Below are positions 8,965 to 18,409 of a stretch of DNA of 64,000 nucleotides, in pieces. The notes under the pieces are model-generated. The model was not told the DNA's origin. It ran no database searches and saw only the letters and a program-made list of their open reading frames with translations. This DNA is from MWEI01 sp964600235 (GTDB lineage Bacteria; Desulfobacterota; Desulfomonilia; UBA1062), in contig CAZRIV010000002.1 of NCBI GenBank assembly GCA_964600235.1, forward strand, positions 248,001-312,000, written 5' to 3'. Every line of letters starts with the position of its first letter. Positions within the stretch are counted from its first letter, which is position 1. Position numbers and translations under genes: made by a program.

Positions 8965-9710
8965 TAGAGATCCGTTCGCTTTCCAAGACATTCAAGAGTC
9001 AGAAGGTCCTTGACAATCTTGACCTGGATATACCCGAAGGGAAGATAACCGTGATCATGGGCCCCACCGGCACGGGTAAAAGCGTGCTTCTCAAGCTCAT
9101 CCTCGGGCTTATGAAACCGGATTCGGGGCAGATCTTTTTTGACGGCCGGGATATTGTCGCCATGGAAGAGGAAGAGCTGACCGAAATCAGGAAGAAGTTC
9201 GGGGTATGCTTCCAGGATTCGGCCCTGTTCGATTCCATGAGCGTCGGAGAGAATGTGGGATTTCCGTTTGCCATGCACACGGACCTCGATAAGGGAAAGA
9301 TTGCGGCGGAGGTGGCTTCGCTTCTGAGGGAGGTGGGCCTCGCGGGCATCGAGGCAAAGATGCCGGCGCAGCTCTCCGGGGGCATGCGCAAGAGGGTGGG
9401 GCTTGCCCGGGCACTTGCCATGAATCCGCAGGTACTGCTTTTTGACGAGCCCACCACCGGTCTCGACCCGGTCATGACCAGCGCCATCAACTCCCTCATC
9501 AAGGGTGTCCAGGGCAAGTCGGGTGCCACGAGCCTGGTCATCAGCCATGACATCCATGGCGCCTTTGAACTGGCCGACAACATGGCGATTCTCTATGAGG
9601 GCAAGGTTGCATTCCACGGCACACCCGAAGAGTTCAATCAGACTCAAGACCCCCTGGTGAGGCAGTTCGTGGAAGGTCTGCTGGAAGGACCCATCAATCC
9701 TATCCGCTGA
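8961..9710 (+). CDS. ABC transporter ATP-binding protein, MlaF/Ttg2A-like
   Basis: 249 residues with Walker A at 34-41 (GPTGTGKS), signature LSGGMRKRV, Walker B followed by DEPTTGLDP, and a switch histidine (ISHD). The spacing and the signature with Met-Arg-Lys-Arg match MlaF, the ATPase of the MCE-type phospholipid transporter that maintains outer-membrane asymmetry. The usual companions, an MlaE permease and an MlaD MCE protein, are not next to it. Its start overlaps the nitrilase stop, so it may work with a permease encoded elsewhere. A T-rich strong terminator is not seen downstream; the palindromic element at 9.77 kb begins about 60 bases later. Confidence 0.85.
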   Translation: MIEIRSLSKTFKSQKVLDNLDLDIPEGKITVIMGPTGTGKSVLLKLILGLMKPDSGQIFFDGRDIVAMEEEELTEIRKKFGVCFQDSALFDSMSVGENVGFPFAMHTDLDKGKIAAEVASLLREVGLAGIEAKMPAQLSGGMRKRVGLARALAMNPQVLLFDEPTTGLDPVMTSAINSLIKGVQGKSGATSLVISHDIHGAFELADNMAILYEGKVAFHGTPEEFNQTQDPLVRQFVEGLLEGPINPIR

Positions 9711-9770
9711 ATATTCTTCGAGCCTGTCGCGAGTGAAAGCCCGATGGCCTTCGTTTCATAAATGAACCCA

Positions 9771-9976
9771 CTGAAGGTGTTTAAATATTTTTCCGTACAA
9801 ACCGGTGATCTTGACGCCTTTGAATGGCCGGCAAATTATGCATTCAGCAGAGGCGTCAAGATCACCGGTTTGTACGGACCGATAAAAACAGATCAGTTCA
9901 TCACTCTATCATCAGTCAAAGCACTCTTGGCGTGTATCGGGAGTGTATGGACACATTCAAACGCACAATCCGGGAT
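9771..9976 (+). repeat. Palindromic element A (non-autonomous, related to the element at 45.8 kb)
   Basis: A ~205-bp intergenic unit. It starts with GAAGGTGTTT at 9773-9782, then a hairpin with perfect 28-bp arms (9792-9819 and 9851-9878) whose 31-nt loop itself contains a 6-bp stem, then about 90 bases ending in CAAACGCACAATC near 9958-9970. The last 50 bases (9921-9970) match 38 of 50 positions of 45957-46006 in element D, and the opening 10-mer is shared too. No coding sequence is inside. The left terminal repeat present in element D is not conserved here, so this copy looks truncated or decayed on that side. Confidence 0.7.
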
Positions 9977-10021
9977 AAAAAAAGTCTGTTCGCAGATCCA
10001 CTTTCCGAACAGGACATTCTT

Positions 10022-10057
10022 TTTTTTGAGGAATACTTATTTTTTGAGGAATACTTA
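10022..10057. repeat. Two 18-bp tandem direct repeats
   Basis: Bases 10022-10039 and 10040-10057 are identical 18-mers (six T followed by GAGGAATACTTA), lying 15 bases beyond the 3' end of the universal stress gene on the opposite strand. It is a simple tandem duplication and I can give it no function. Confidence 0.6.
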
Positions 10058-10072
10058 CGAAACAACGACTGC

Positions 10073-10531
10073 TCAGGGCATGACGAATTCCATTTCCGGG
10101 TGTTTCACCGACAAGACAGGGCAGGGGGCCTTCTTGACGATCTTTTCCGCCGTATGCCCGAAAAGAACGTGTTTAAGATCCGTCCGGCCATGGGAGCCTA
10201 TGACGATGAGGTCGATCTGCTCGTTCCGGGCGAACTGGATCAGCTCATAGAAGGGGACGCCATGAAGGATGTAGGTGTCACAATGCATATCCTGGGGTAC
10301 GGCCATGCCCACCATCTCTTCGAGCTTGCTGGTAGCGTTCTGCTCGAACTCGATATAGAGCTGCGGCAGGATTGTGGCGCTTAAGGTGTACTCCGAGAAC
10401 TCGGTGAAGTCCTGCAGCACATGCACGAGATACAACCTCGCGTTGAATAGCTTATTCATGTCAATGGCGTAACTGAATGCATGGCGGGACGTCGGAGAGA
10501 AATCCGTGGGGATGAGTATCCTGTTGATCAT
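10073..10531 (-). CDS. Universal stress protein, UspA family
   Basis: 152 residues forming a single Usp domain. It begins with the first strand (INRILIPTDFS) and carries the C-terminal nucleotide-binding loop Gly-x2-Gly-x9-Gly (GSHGRTDLKHVLFGHTAEKIV), in which His replaces the usual Ser/Thr directly after the third Gly. This argues for the ATP-binding type. Such proteins accumulate under starvation or redox stress. The gene is alone on its strand, between the palindromic element and a divergent lipoprotein gene. Confidence 0.9.
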   Translation of the reverse strand: MINRILIPTDFSPTSRHAFSYAIDMNKLFNARLYLVHVLQDFTEFSEYTLSATILPQLYIEFEQNATSKLEEMVGMAVPQDMHCDTYILHGVPFYELIQFARNEQIDLIVIGSHGRTDLKHVLFGHTAEKIVKKAPCPVLSVKHPEMEFVMP

Positions 10532-10662
10532 GGTATATGAAATTAACTATCATTTCTTGTTTGTCAATATAGCTGTTCCTGCAATGTAAAAAAACCTGGG
10601 CGGGAAAATCATGGACGGCTATTCTTGCCATTGTAAACCCGACACTGTATATGGAGGCTTAT

Positions 10663-11232
10663 ATGAGATACGCCTTACTCCTCCTTGCCTGTATCGTGTT
10701 CCTGGCAGGATGCGCCCACCTGGAAGTTCCAACCCGGAATGCGTATCCATTCCGTGCCGAATTCGTTGCCCAGGGGAGCATACAGGGCAGAGGCATGAAT
10801 ACGAGCGGGGCACTGTATCTCACCTCCCGCGATACGGGGATTATTCAGACCTACCTGAACGGGGGGATGCCTTCTCATACCATCGATATTCAGGCGGATA
10901 AGCTTATCATCAAGGACCTGTGGGGCAAGGAGATGGACAACCTGCAACTGCCGGTAGCAGGAGTGGCAGGCCTGATCGCCGGCGATATGCCTTCGCAGAG
11001 ATACCTGTATAAACAATCCATGCCCGGGGGGATGAAGGTCGTCTATTCCTGGGGTGTCCTGCATGTTGACAGCGCTACTCTCCCCAGAGAGGTGCACGTG
11101 TCCGGAGCAGTGCCGCTGGATCTTTTCTTCAAGCCTGCAGGAAAAAATGTTACTATGGAAGTGAACTATGGAACGGACGCCATTACGATCCGGTTCGAGG
11201 TAATGCAGGGGGGGAGATGGACCTCATCATGA
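10663..11232 (+). CDS. Predicted outer-membrane lipoprotein
   Basis: 189 residues. The N-terminus is a lipoprotein signal: a hydrophobic stretch ending in the lipobox Leu-Ala-Gly-Cys, with Cys17 as the lipidated residue. The ATG at 10663 is chosen because GGAGG lies 7 bases upstream; the ATG at 10651 overlaps that site. The mature part is mostly beta-strand-like, without cysteines or catalytic motifs, and could resemble LolB-type lipid-carrier lipoproteins, but I cannot demonstrate that. It is followed closely by a zinc-ribbon protein gene on the same strand. Confidence 0.7.
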   Translation: MRYALLLLACIVFLAGCAHLEVPTRNAYPFRAEFVAQGSIQGRGMNTSGALYLTSRDTGIIQTYLNGGMPSHTIDIQADKLIIKDLWGKEMDNLQLPVAGVAGLIAGDMPSQRYLYKQSMPGGMKVVYSWGVLHVDSATLPREVHVSGAVPLDLFFKPAGKNVTMEVNYGTDAITIRFEVMQGGRWTSS

Positions 11233-11266
11233 AAGGCAACTACTCGCAGAGGGGAGATCGGTTCTT

Positions 11267-11599
11267 ATGTTTATAGTCAAATGTCCTACATGCGGCAAGA
11301 AAACGGTATGGGATGACTTCCAGCCCACTGATATCAAGTGCGGTAAATGTGGAGAGCGCCTGAATGTTCATAAGGAACTGAAGAGGAACATTGATTTCAG
11401 GGAACAGGGAGAAGCGGGAAAGCTGAACTACTGTCCGCGCTGCAGGGGAATCATCCAACGCAGGTGGTTCATCAAGTGCCCCCATTGCAGCTACTGGCTC
11501 TTCGGTCCCTTCTCCTTTTACGATAAACTTGCCGTTACCCTGCTGATCGGGCTGGCGTACATCATTTTCTCGGTCGTCTATCTTGTCTATTTCCACTGA
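11267..11599 (+). CDS. Zinc-ribbon membrane-anchored protein
   Basis: 110 residues with four CxxC pairs (CPTCGKK, CGKCGER, CPRCRG, CPHCSY), enough for two zinc ribbons, and one C-terminal transmembrane segment (LAVTLLIGLAYIIFSVVYLV). The cysteine domain should be cytoplasmic. The gene starts 34 bases after the lipoprotein gene and ends 53 bases before a release-factor-like gene, so the three may form a transcript. I recognise no named family. Confidence 0.7.
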   Translation: MFIVKCPTCGKKTVWDDFQPTDIKCGKCGERLNVHKELKRNIDFREQGEAGKLNYCPRCRGIIQRRWFIKCPHCSYWLFGPFSFYDKLAVTLLIGLAYIIFSVVYLVYFH

Positions 11600-11652
11600 G
11601 AACATGGCCGGCAATGATCTACGGGTAGGATGCATCTTCTTCTTCGGGTCTC

Positions 11653-12051
11653 GTGGGTAATTCATTCATCAGCCCTGAAAAGGTCCATGCGCTGGAAAAA
11701 CGCATGAGAGACCTGGGTATAGAAGAAAAGGACATTGAAGAAAAATTCATTCGAGCTCAGGGCAGGGGCGGGCAAAAGGTAAACAAGACTTCATCCTGCG
11801 TGTATCTGATCCATGTGCCCACCGGCATCGAGGTAAAGTGTCAGAAGGCCAGGAACCAGGCCATGAACCGATATTTCGCGCGGAGACTCCTGAGCGAAAA
11901 GATAGACGAGTTTCTTCACCCAGGCCGTTCAGCCAAGGCAAGGGAAGTCGAAAAGGCGCGAAAGCAGAAGCAGAAAAGGGCGAAGCGCGCCCGGGAAAGG
12001 TCAGGGGCATCACTCAATGATGTCCACGGGGATCGAGGCCGAGTAGAATGA
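11653..12051 (+). CDS. RF-1 domain peptidyl-tRNA hydrolase-like protein (ArfB/PrfH type)
   Basis: 132 residues with the GGQ catalytic motif at 39-41 (GRGGQKVNKTSS), the peptidyl-tRNA hydrolysing loop of class I release factors. There is no codon-recognition domain, and the C-terminal ~35 residues are a Lys/Arg-rich tail like the one ArfB (YaeJ) inserts into the empty mRNA channel of stalled ribosomes. A ribosome-rescue role is therefore plausible. The residues before the GGQ loop (IEEKFIRAQG) resemble the stand-alone RF-1 domain proteins of deltaproteobacteria. The start is a GTG at 11653 with only a weak ribosome site. Confidence 0.8.
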   Translation: MGNSFISPEKVHALEKRMRDLGIEEKDIEEKFIRAQGRGGQKVNKTSSCVYLIHVPTGIEVKCQKARNQAMNRYFARRLLSEKIDEFLHPGRSAKAREVEKARKQKQKRAKRARERSGASLNDVHGDRGRVE

Positions 12052-12121
12052 TCCCAAAATTAGATGTATTCTGAATGCGGGGCTCGACAAGAAAGCGGGC
12101 CTTACCCTGTGAGGAGGTGAT

Positions 12122-12946
12122 ATGTCCGGTCCCGATGCATATCTCATGGAAAATCCAGAGGAATCCCTCAGGCTTGACGTCAAGACAGACCCTGATGCAG
12201 TGCGAAGGCAGGCCCGGATATGCGGTATAGGCCCCGGGGCCAGGGTTCTTGATGCCGGTTGCGGGTCCGGAAAGACCACATCCATTATCCATGAGATGGT
12301 TCAGCCTGGCGGTAAGGTCGTAGGCATAGACTTCGCCCGGGACAGGGTGGATTATGCACTTGAGCATTACGGAAACAAAGACGGCATCGAATTCCGATGC
12401 ATGGATATCATGAAGCCCCTTGATGAACTGGGGGTCTTCGATTTCATCTGGGTCAGGTTTGTGCTTGAATATTACCTTGAAGGAGCGCTCGATATCATAA
12501 GGAATGCAGCCAAAAGGCTGAAGCCCAATGGGAGGCTTTGTCTCCTGGATCTCGATTATAACTGTCTCAGTCATTATCCCCTGAAACCCGAGATGGAGGC
12601 AATCCTTCAGAGATTAGTGCAGAAAATGATGACCGGATACAACTTCGATGCCTTCGTGGGCAGGAAGCTGTACACATACATGTATGACCTGGGGTTCGGT
12701 GATATCGAGGTAAGTCTCATTCCCCACCACCTCATTTATGGAAATCTTCAGTCGAGTGACGATTTCAACTGGATAAAAAAAATTGAAATGGCGTCTGTGA
12801 AGGCCAGGGATCTCTTCGATGGCTATCCTGGTGGGTACGAGGGTTTCTTTAAAGACTTTAATGATTTCTTTCACAACCCGAGGCGGTTTACGTATACACC
12901 GTTGATTCTGTGCACGGGGAGAAATCCCCTTGATGATAATAAATAA
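12122..12946 (+). CDS. SAM-dependent methyltransferase
   Basis: 274 residues. A class I Rossmann methyltransferase: motif I is VLDAGCGSGKTT (about residues 41-52), followed by an acidic residue at the end of strand 2 (VVGIDFARD) and motif IV-like FDFIWVRFVLEYY. The C-terminal 100 residues are variable and probably form the substrate cap. A strong GAGGAGGTGAT ribosome site precedes the ATG. The overall form is UbiE/Coq5-like, but neighbours give no clue to the substrate. Confidence 0.85.
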   Translation: MSGPDAYLMENPEESLRLDVKTDPDAVRRQARICGIGPGARVLDAGCGSGKTTSIIHEMVQPGGKVVGIDFARDRVDYALEHYGNKDGIEFRCMDIMKPLDELGVFDFIWVRFVLEYYLEGALDIIRNAAKRLKPNGRLCLLDLDYNCLSHYPLKPEMEAILQRLVQKMMTGYNFDAFVGRKLYTYMYDLGFGDIEVSLIPHHLIYGNLQSSDDFNWIKKIEMASVKARDLFDGYPGGYEGFFKDFNDFFHNPRRFTYTPLILCTGRNPLDDNK

Positions 12947-13198
12947 ATGATGACAATTAAATAGAATTATTAATGTATTTAATTCGCCACTCCAGAACCT
13001 ATTGAATTTACATCAAAATAAGTAAAATTATACATTCAACAAACATTCCGGTATATTAATATCATATATTTGATATGTTACATGACTCGTAGTGGAAGAT
13101 ATCTTTGATGACGAGTAGAAGACGTTTTTCAAGACGTTCATTCTCTTAAATTATTATCCTGCATGGAGATGCAGGGGTTATTACATGGGGGTTACCAC

Positions 13199-15316
13199 AT
13201 GGATCGTGATTTATTCAAGGATGGAGTGCATCCTCAGATCAAGGATCTGGAGAAAAGAGAGACACAGCCCTCTCCATTGATTCCCTTGAGGCATTATGCC
13301 ATTGAACGGGCAGTGAGGAACTCCAGAAAGATTGACCGGAAGATATTCATCAACACGCTGAATTACCTCCATTTTACAGGAGATCCTGCAATTCTGCTCA
13401 TGTCCCACCAGTTGACCGGTGAGGAATTTCTTCTCAAGGTGTACCCCGGTCCATGCATCGATGATACGGTTTCGATAACAGCCATGACTGATGCTTCTAC
13501 AGATTTGAACGCCTTTATTCTGAAGGATCTGATTATTGATGATGGCCAGTCTGTCTTGATCATTCCAGTTGAACCCGTCCGGTTTTCGGACAGGTCAATT
13601 ATCTTGAGATTGCATGTTCAGGGCATAATCTCCAAGGAAAGGCAGACAAAGCGGTTTCAGTGCTCCTTTGTCCATGCGGATGTAAGTCAGGGTTCAAACC
13701 AGTTCTCAGGACAGCTTGAGGACTTTACTTCAACAGCACTGCATATCCGGATCAATGAAGATATCGACACCTTGAAGTCCTCTTTTGATCGTGAGAAGTC
13801 GCTTACCCTGGCTCTGTATAATAGAGATAAGCTGGTCTATAGTGGAGACTGCTTGTTTCTAAAACAGGGGGTAGAGCCAAGTTCCGTGATCCTCAAACCG
13901 AATCAGACACAGCACCCCAGATTCAAGGAGAGGAAGCTGAGAAACCCCAGATTGTGCCTGGTACCCACGCCGAAGGTCAGTTTTATTCATCCTTTCAGCA
14001 ATAGAAAGGTAACCTTCGAGGTGACGGATATCACAAATTCGGGTTTTTCAGTGCTGGAGGGAGATGACATGGGTCAGCTTGTCCCCGGCATGATCATGCA
14101 TGAAGTCTTAATGGTCTTTTCGGGCGGACTCAAGCTGCAATGCTCCGCGCAGGTTGTCCATGCACTCAGGCAGAAGAAGGGTATAAACAAATACGGGTTC
14201 GCCATATTTGACATGGACCTGGTCACGTATAATCAATTTTTTAATATCTACAGCTCTGCAATCGACAAGCACGCCAATGTCACCCGTGAAGTCGACATGG
14301 ATGCCCTGTGGGAATTCTTTTTTAAGTCAGGGTTCATATATCCCAAGAAGTATGAAAACCTTTGCAATTATAAGGAAAACTTCAAGGAAACATATGAGAG
14401 GCTCTATTGTAACAGCCCGGAGATATTTGCGAATTTCACATACCAGAGCAATGGAAATATCTATGGACATGTTTCCTGGATCAAGGCGTATGAACGTACC
14501 TGGATGATTCATCACCTCGCTGCAAAACCCATGGGCAAGAAGAGCGTGGGGCTGCATGTCCTGAATCATGTGATGTACTGTTTCGATGGATTCTGCCGGC
14601 TGCCATCGACAGGGATGGATTATATGATCTTCTACTTCCGTCCTGACAACAGGTTCCCCGACTACTTTTTTGGAGGGTTCTGCAGGGAATACAACAATCC
14701 TAAAGGGTGTTCAATGGATTGTTTCGCTTATCTGAACTGCTCTCCACTCCCGCCATCAGACTCGCTGCCGGAAGGATGGATCCTTGATGAGTGCTCACCC
14801 GGGGATATGGCCTCATTGAGAGCATGGTATGAGAAGCGCTCCGGGGGGCTTATGATAGACGCCTTGAGCCTTGATAATAGAGAAGCCGGCCAGGATAACA
14901 TCAGCGCCCTGTATGAAAGGTATGGATTAACAAGAAGGTACCAGGTATTTTCTCTGAAGCAGCAGGGAATCGCCAAGGCCTTTCTTGTTGCCGACGAATC
15001 CGATATGGGGGTTAACCTGTCGGAATTTCTCAATAGTCTCAAGATCATAGTAACATGCGACGACTTGCCCTGGAACATCCTTTATGCCTCCCTGGGCACG
15101 TTCATGGAAACCTATGGGAGACAGATGATCCCCTTGCTCGTCTATCCACATACATACATGGAAGAACATGGCATTGCCTACAATCATAGGTATAACCTCT
15201 GGGCCTTGAGTGCGCAGGCTGGTGATGACTATACTGAAAGTCTGAAACGTATGGCGAAGTTCAGGCCTTGGAAACTCCTCATGCATCTCCTTCGCACAAC
15301 GCTACGCAGAAAATAG
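13199..15316 (+). CDS. Tandem PilZ-like plus acetyltransferase-like (GNAT) protein
   Basis: 705 residues from the ATG at 13199, which follows a G-rich ribosome site; an ATG at 13163 lacks one. A first PilZ-like module (about 145-225) has RxxxR at 148-152 and a degenerate DFTSTA in place of DxSxxG. A second module (241-340) has RFKER at 241-245 and DITNSG at 277-282, the c-di-GMP-binding signature. The C-terminal half (about 370-690) has no PilZ features; segments such as HVSWIKAYERTWMIHHLAA resemble GNAT acetyltransferase cores, possibly duplicated. A c-di-GMP-controlled acyltransferase is the likely reading. The gene stands alone, preceded by an A+T-rich 250-base spacer. Confidence 0.65.
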   Translation: MDRDLFKDGVHPQIKDLEKRETQPSPLIPLRHYAIERAVRNSRKIDRKIFINTLNYLHFTGDPAILLMSHQLTGEEFLLKVYPGPCIDDTVSITAMTDASTDLNAFILKDLIIDDGQSVLIIPVEPVRFSDRSIILRLHVQGIISKERQTKRFQCSFVHADVSQGSNQFSGQLEDFTSTALHIRINEDIDTLKSSFDREKSLTLALYNRDKLVYSGDCLFLKQGVEPSSVILKPNQTQHPRFKERKLRNPRLCLVPTPKVSFIHPFSNRKVTFEVTDITNSGFSVLEGDDMGQLVPGMIMHEVLMVFSGGLKLQCSAQVVHALRQKKGINKYGFAIFDMDLVTYNQFFNIYSSAIDKHANVTREVDMDALWEFFFKSGFIYPKKYENLCNYKENFKETYERLYCNSPEIFANFTYQSNGNIYGHVSWIKAYERTWMIHHLAAKPMGKKSVGLHVLNHVMYCFDGFCRLPSTGMDYMIFYFRPDNRFPDYFFGGFCREYNNPKGCSMDCFAYLNCSPLPPSDSLPEGWILDECSPGDMASLRAWYEKRSGGLMIDALSLDNREAGQDNISALYERYGLTRRYQVFSLKQQGIAKAFLVADESDMGVNLSEFLNSLKIIVTCDDLPWNILYASLGTFMETYGRQMIPLLVYPHTYMEEHGIAYNHRYNLWALSAQAGDDYTESLKRMAKFRPWKLLMHLLRTTLRRK

Positions 15317-15499
15317 GATACATCCATTCACCTCGGAAAAGATCTCCCCAGGCATCGGAATTGAGAGGAGCCTAATCTCATGTTTTAACCCCGGAATGCC
15401 GATCCTGACTAAATAAATAGCAACCTTGTCAGGATGAATGTGAAAGTAGAGGCGATAAATCATTACCGAACTGCCCCCTGACAGGATTCATCCGGATAG

Positions 15500-18409
15500 G
15501 TGCTGGGCCAAGCTATGAACGTGAATGGAAAACAAAAGTCGCATCTTTATAATATTAGAATTCTGAGAACATACATTGAATTTATCCAGAAGAACTATAC
15601 CAATATAGATATTAATCAGATTCTTGAATATGCCGGTGTTACAAGATCCGAACTGGATGACGATGGATATTGGTTTACCCAGGACCAGGCAGATCACTTT
15701 CATGAGATCGTAGACCGTCTTACCAGGCACAAGAACATTGCCAGGGATGTGGGCAGGTATAATGCAATTTCGGCCTCATACGGTACAATACGACAGTATG
15801 TATTTGGTACAATCACGCCATCCACCGCCTATGAGTTCCTTGGGAAGATCTCTTCAAAGCTGACAAAAGGCACAAGTGTTACCATCAGGAACCTCGCACA
15901 GGACAAGGTGGAAGCGGTTTTTGCATTGAATCCGGGGGTAAAGGAAAGACCTTATCAATGCGAGAACAGGCTGGGGACCATGGAAGCCACAGCCATGCCG
16001 TTTACCGGCGAGTTCGCGACCATTGAGCATCCGGAGTGCATTCACAAAGGGGCCACCTGCTGCAGGTATATCATAACCTGGAATGAGCCTTACCATCTCA
16101 AGCTCAAGCGGATAAGGAATTATCTTTTTGTTTCAAGTATTCTCATTACCGTTACGTCCTCTTTTTTCCTTACGTTCACCCATACCGCTGACATCGGACT
16201 CGCACTCCTGGCCATGATTCTAGGATTTTCAAGCTATATAGGGATGAAGGAAAAGCAGGATCTCAGGCGACAGATCGAGCACCAGGGCAAGGTGGCAGAA
16301 GAGCTCATGGCTGAATCGAACCGCCGATTCAGCGACGCGGAACTTATCCAGGAGCTTGGCCATGCCATCTCCAACGTGCTCGATATTGATGAACTTTTGA
16401 ATATTGCCATGTTGACACTCAAGAAACACCTCGATTTCGAAAGGGGCATGATACTCCTGGCTGATCCGGAGAAGAAGCGCCTGCAGATAAAGGCAGGCTA
16501 CGGATATACCAGTGAACAGATATCGTTCTTGAAAAACACCGAGCTGCACCTTGACAACCCCGGATCAAAGGGGCCGTTCGTCATGGCCTACAGGCACAAA
16601 AAGCCATATCTCGTAAACGATGTGAACGAGATCTTTGACGATCTCTCCGTCAGGAGCAAGGAACTTGTCAGGGCCTCGGGCGCCAGGTCGTTCATCTGTG
16701 TTCCTATCGCGTATGAGGATGAAGCCCTCGGTGTTCTCTCGTTCGACAATACGAAGGCCATAGAACCGCCCAAACAGAGCGACCTCAACCTCCTCATGGG
16801 GATCGCCCCGCAGATCGCAGTAAGCATAAACAATGCGCGGACTTTCGAAAAGATGCAGGCCAGCGAGGAGAAGTACCGGGTGCTCGTGGAGAGTGCCAAC
16901 AGCATAATCCTTCGGGTGAATCCCCAGGGACGGATAACCTTTGTAAACCGGTTTGCCCAGGAATTCTACGGGTATTCCGAACAGGAAATGCTTGGTAAGG
17001 GAATCATCGGTTTCATTATTCCCGAGAGCGATTCACGGGGAAGGGTTCTTTCAGGCGTTGTAAATGAGTTTCTCAGAAAGCCGGAGGCCTATGTCACCGC
17101 CGTGAGCGAGTGTGTCCGGAGAACCGGAGATCGCGTCTGGGTGAGCTGGAGCAACAAGGCCATCAGAGATAAAGACAATGCAATCATGGAAGTTCTCTGC
17201 GTGGGCAGCGACATCACCTCCCGCAAGAAGGCTGAAGAAGAAAAGAAGCAGCTCGAAGAACAGCTGGTAAGGGCACAGAAGATGGAGGCAATAGGCGCGC
17301 TTGCCGGCGGAGTCGCCCATGACCTGAACAACATCCTCTCCGGGTTGACCTCTTACCCCGAGCTCCTTCTCATGGAGATCAAGGAAGACAGCCCCATGAG
17401 GAAGGCCGTACTGACCATAAAGAGATCCGGTGAAAAGGCGGCCGCCATTGTTCACGATCTTCTTACCCTCGCTCGAAGGGGTGTCAATATCTCGAATGTG
17501 GTCGATATCAACGGCGTCATAAGTGACTATCTCGACAGTCCGGAGTTCCGGAGGCTCAAGGATTATCACCCCCACATAGAAGTGTCGGCTGTGCTTGGAG
17601 ACGACATCAAGCCCATCCTCGGCTCCGAGGTCCATTTATCCAAGACCATCATGAACCTCGTGTCCAATGCGGCTGAAGCAATGCCCAAGGGTGGCAAGGT
17701 GACGGTGCGGACCGAGCGCCGGTTTCTCTACCGGCCGCTGAAGGGGTATGACACCGTGGCGCGGGGCGAGTATGTGGTGGTCATTGTGGAGGATAACGGC
17801 ATCGGCATATCGCCTGAAGACCTGAAGAGGATATTCGAGCCGTTCTTCTCGAAGAAGATCATGGGGAGAAGCGGTACGGGCCTGGGAATGACCGTCGTCT
17901 GGTCAACGGTGAAAGACCACCATGGTTATATCGATGTGGAATCTGAAGAAGGCAGGGGAAGCAGGTTCTATCTGTATTTCCCCATCACCGACAAGGCCGC
18001 CAAAAAGGAACCTGCTCTGGATCAGATACAGAATTACTCCGGAAAGGAGTCGGTTCTTGTCGTCGATGATTCCGCAGAGCAGAGGGAACTGACAAGAAAC
18101 ATACTGAACAAGCTCGGGTACTCTGTGGAAGTGGCGAAAAGCGGTGAGGATGCCCTTGACCTCATCAAGGAACATCCGTTTGACCTGTTGCTGCTGGACA
18201 TGATCATGGATCCGGGGATCGACGGCCTGGACACCTATAAAAGGGTTCTCGATCTCTGCGGCTCTCAGAAGGCCATCATCGTGAGCGGCTACTCCGAATC
18301 CGAAAGGGTGAAAGAGGCCTTGAGTCTGGGTGCCGGCGCGTACATCAGAAAGCCGTACCACCTGTCCGAGTTGGCCAGGGCGGTCAGATCAGAGCTGAAC
18401 AAACCTTAA
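15500..18409 (+). CDS. Membrane hybrid sensor histidine kinase (N-terminal sensor, GAF, PAS, HisKA, HATPase, receiver)
   Basis: 969 residues if started at the GTG at 15500; an ATG at 15515 is equally possible. Residues 1-195 form a sensor module with a conserved-looking Cys cluster (PYQCENRLG, HPECIHKGATCCRYIITW), reminiscent of V4R/heme-NO-binding-associated domains. Two membrane segments follow (about 208-228 and 231-249), then GAF (280-450), PAS (455-575), and the kinase with phospho-acceptor H607 (GGVAHDLNN), N-box N723 and G boxes (DNGIGI, GTGLGM). A C-terminal receiver carries D900 and K951. The His-Asp relay is therefore internal; the output partner is not adjacent. The likely input is a redox or small-molecule signal, which is inference. 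Confidence 0.88.
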   Translation: MLGQAMNVNGKQKSHLYNIRILRTYIEFIQKNYTNIDINQILEYAGVTRSELDDDGYWFTQDQADHFHEIVDRLTRHKNIARDVGRYNAISASYGTIRQYVFGTITPSTAYEFLGKISSKLTKGTSVTIRNLAQDKVEAVFALNPGVKERPYQCENRLGTMEATAMPFTGEFATIEHPECIHKGATCCRYIITWNEPYHLKLKRIRNYLFVSSILITVTSSFFLTFTHTADIGLALLAMILGFSSYIGMKEKQDLRRQIEHQGKVAEELMAESNRRFSDAELIQELGHAISNVLDIDELLNIAMLTLKKHLDFERGMILLADPEKKRLQIKAGYGYTSEQISFLKNTELHLDNPGSKGPFVMAYRHKKPYLVNDVNEIFDDLSVRSKELVRASGARSFICVPIAYEDEALGVLSFDNTKAIEPPKQSDLNLLMGIAPQIAVSINNARTFEKMQASEEKYRVLVESANSIILRVNPQGRITFVNRFAQEFYGYSEQEMLGKGIIGFIIPESDSRGRVLSGVVNEFLRKPEAYVTAVSECVRRTGDRVWVSWSNKAIRDKDNAIMEVLCVGSDITSRKKAEEEKKQLEEQLVRAQKMEAIGALAGGVAHDLNNILSGLTSYPELLLMEIKEDSPMRKAVLTIKRSGEKAAAIVHDLLTLARRGVNISNVVDINGVISDYLDSPEFRRLKDYHPHIEVSAVLGDDIKPILGSEVHLSKTIMNLVSNAAEAMPKGGKVTVRTERRFLYRPLKGYDTVARGEYVVVIVEDNGIGISPEDLKRIFEPFFSKKIMGRSGTGLGMTVVWSTVKDHHGYIDVESEEGRGSRFYLYFPITDKAAKKEPALDQIQNYSGKESVLVVDDSAEQRELTRNILNKLGYSVEVAKSGEDALDLIKEHPFDLLLLDMIMDPGIDGLDTYKRVLDLCGSQKAIIVSGYSESERVKEALSLGAGAYIRKPYHLSELARAVRSELNKP

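Noticed and set aside
9792..9878. Integron attC-like site
   Set aside because: The arms are perfectly complementary and lack the RYYYAAC/GTTRRRY core sites and extrahelical bases of attC.
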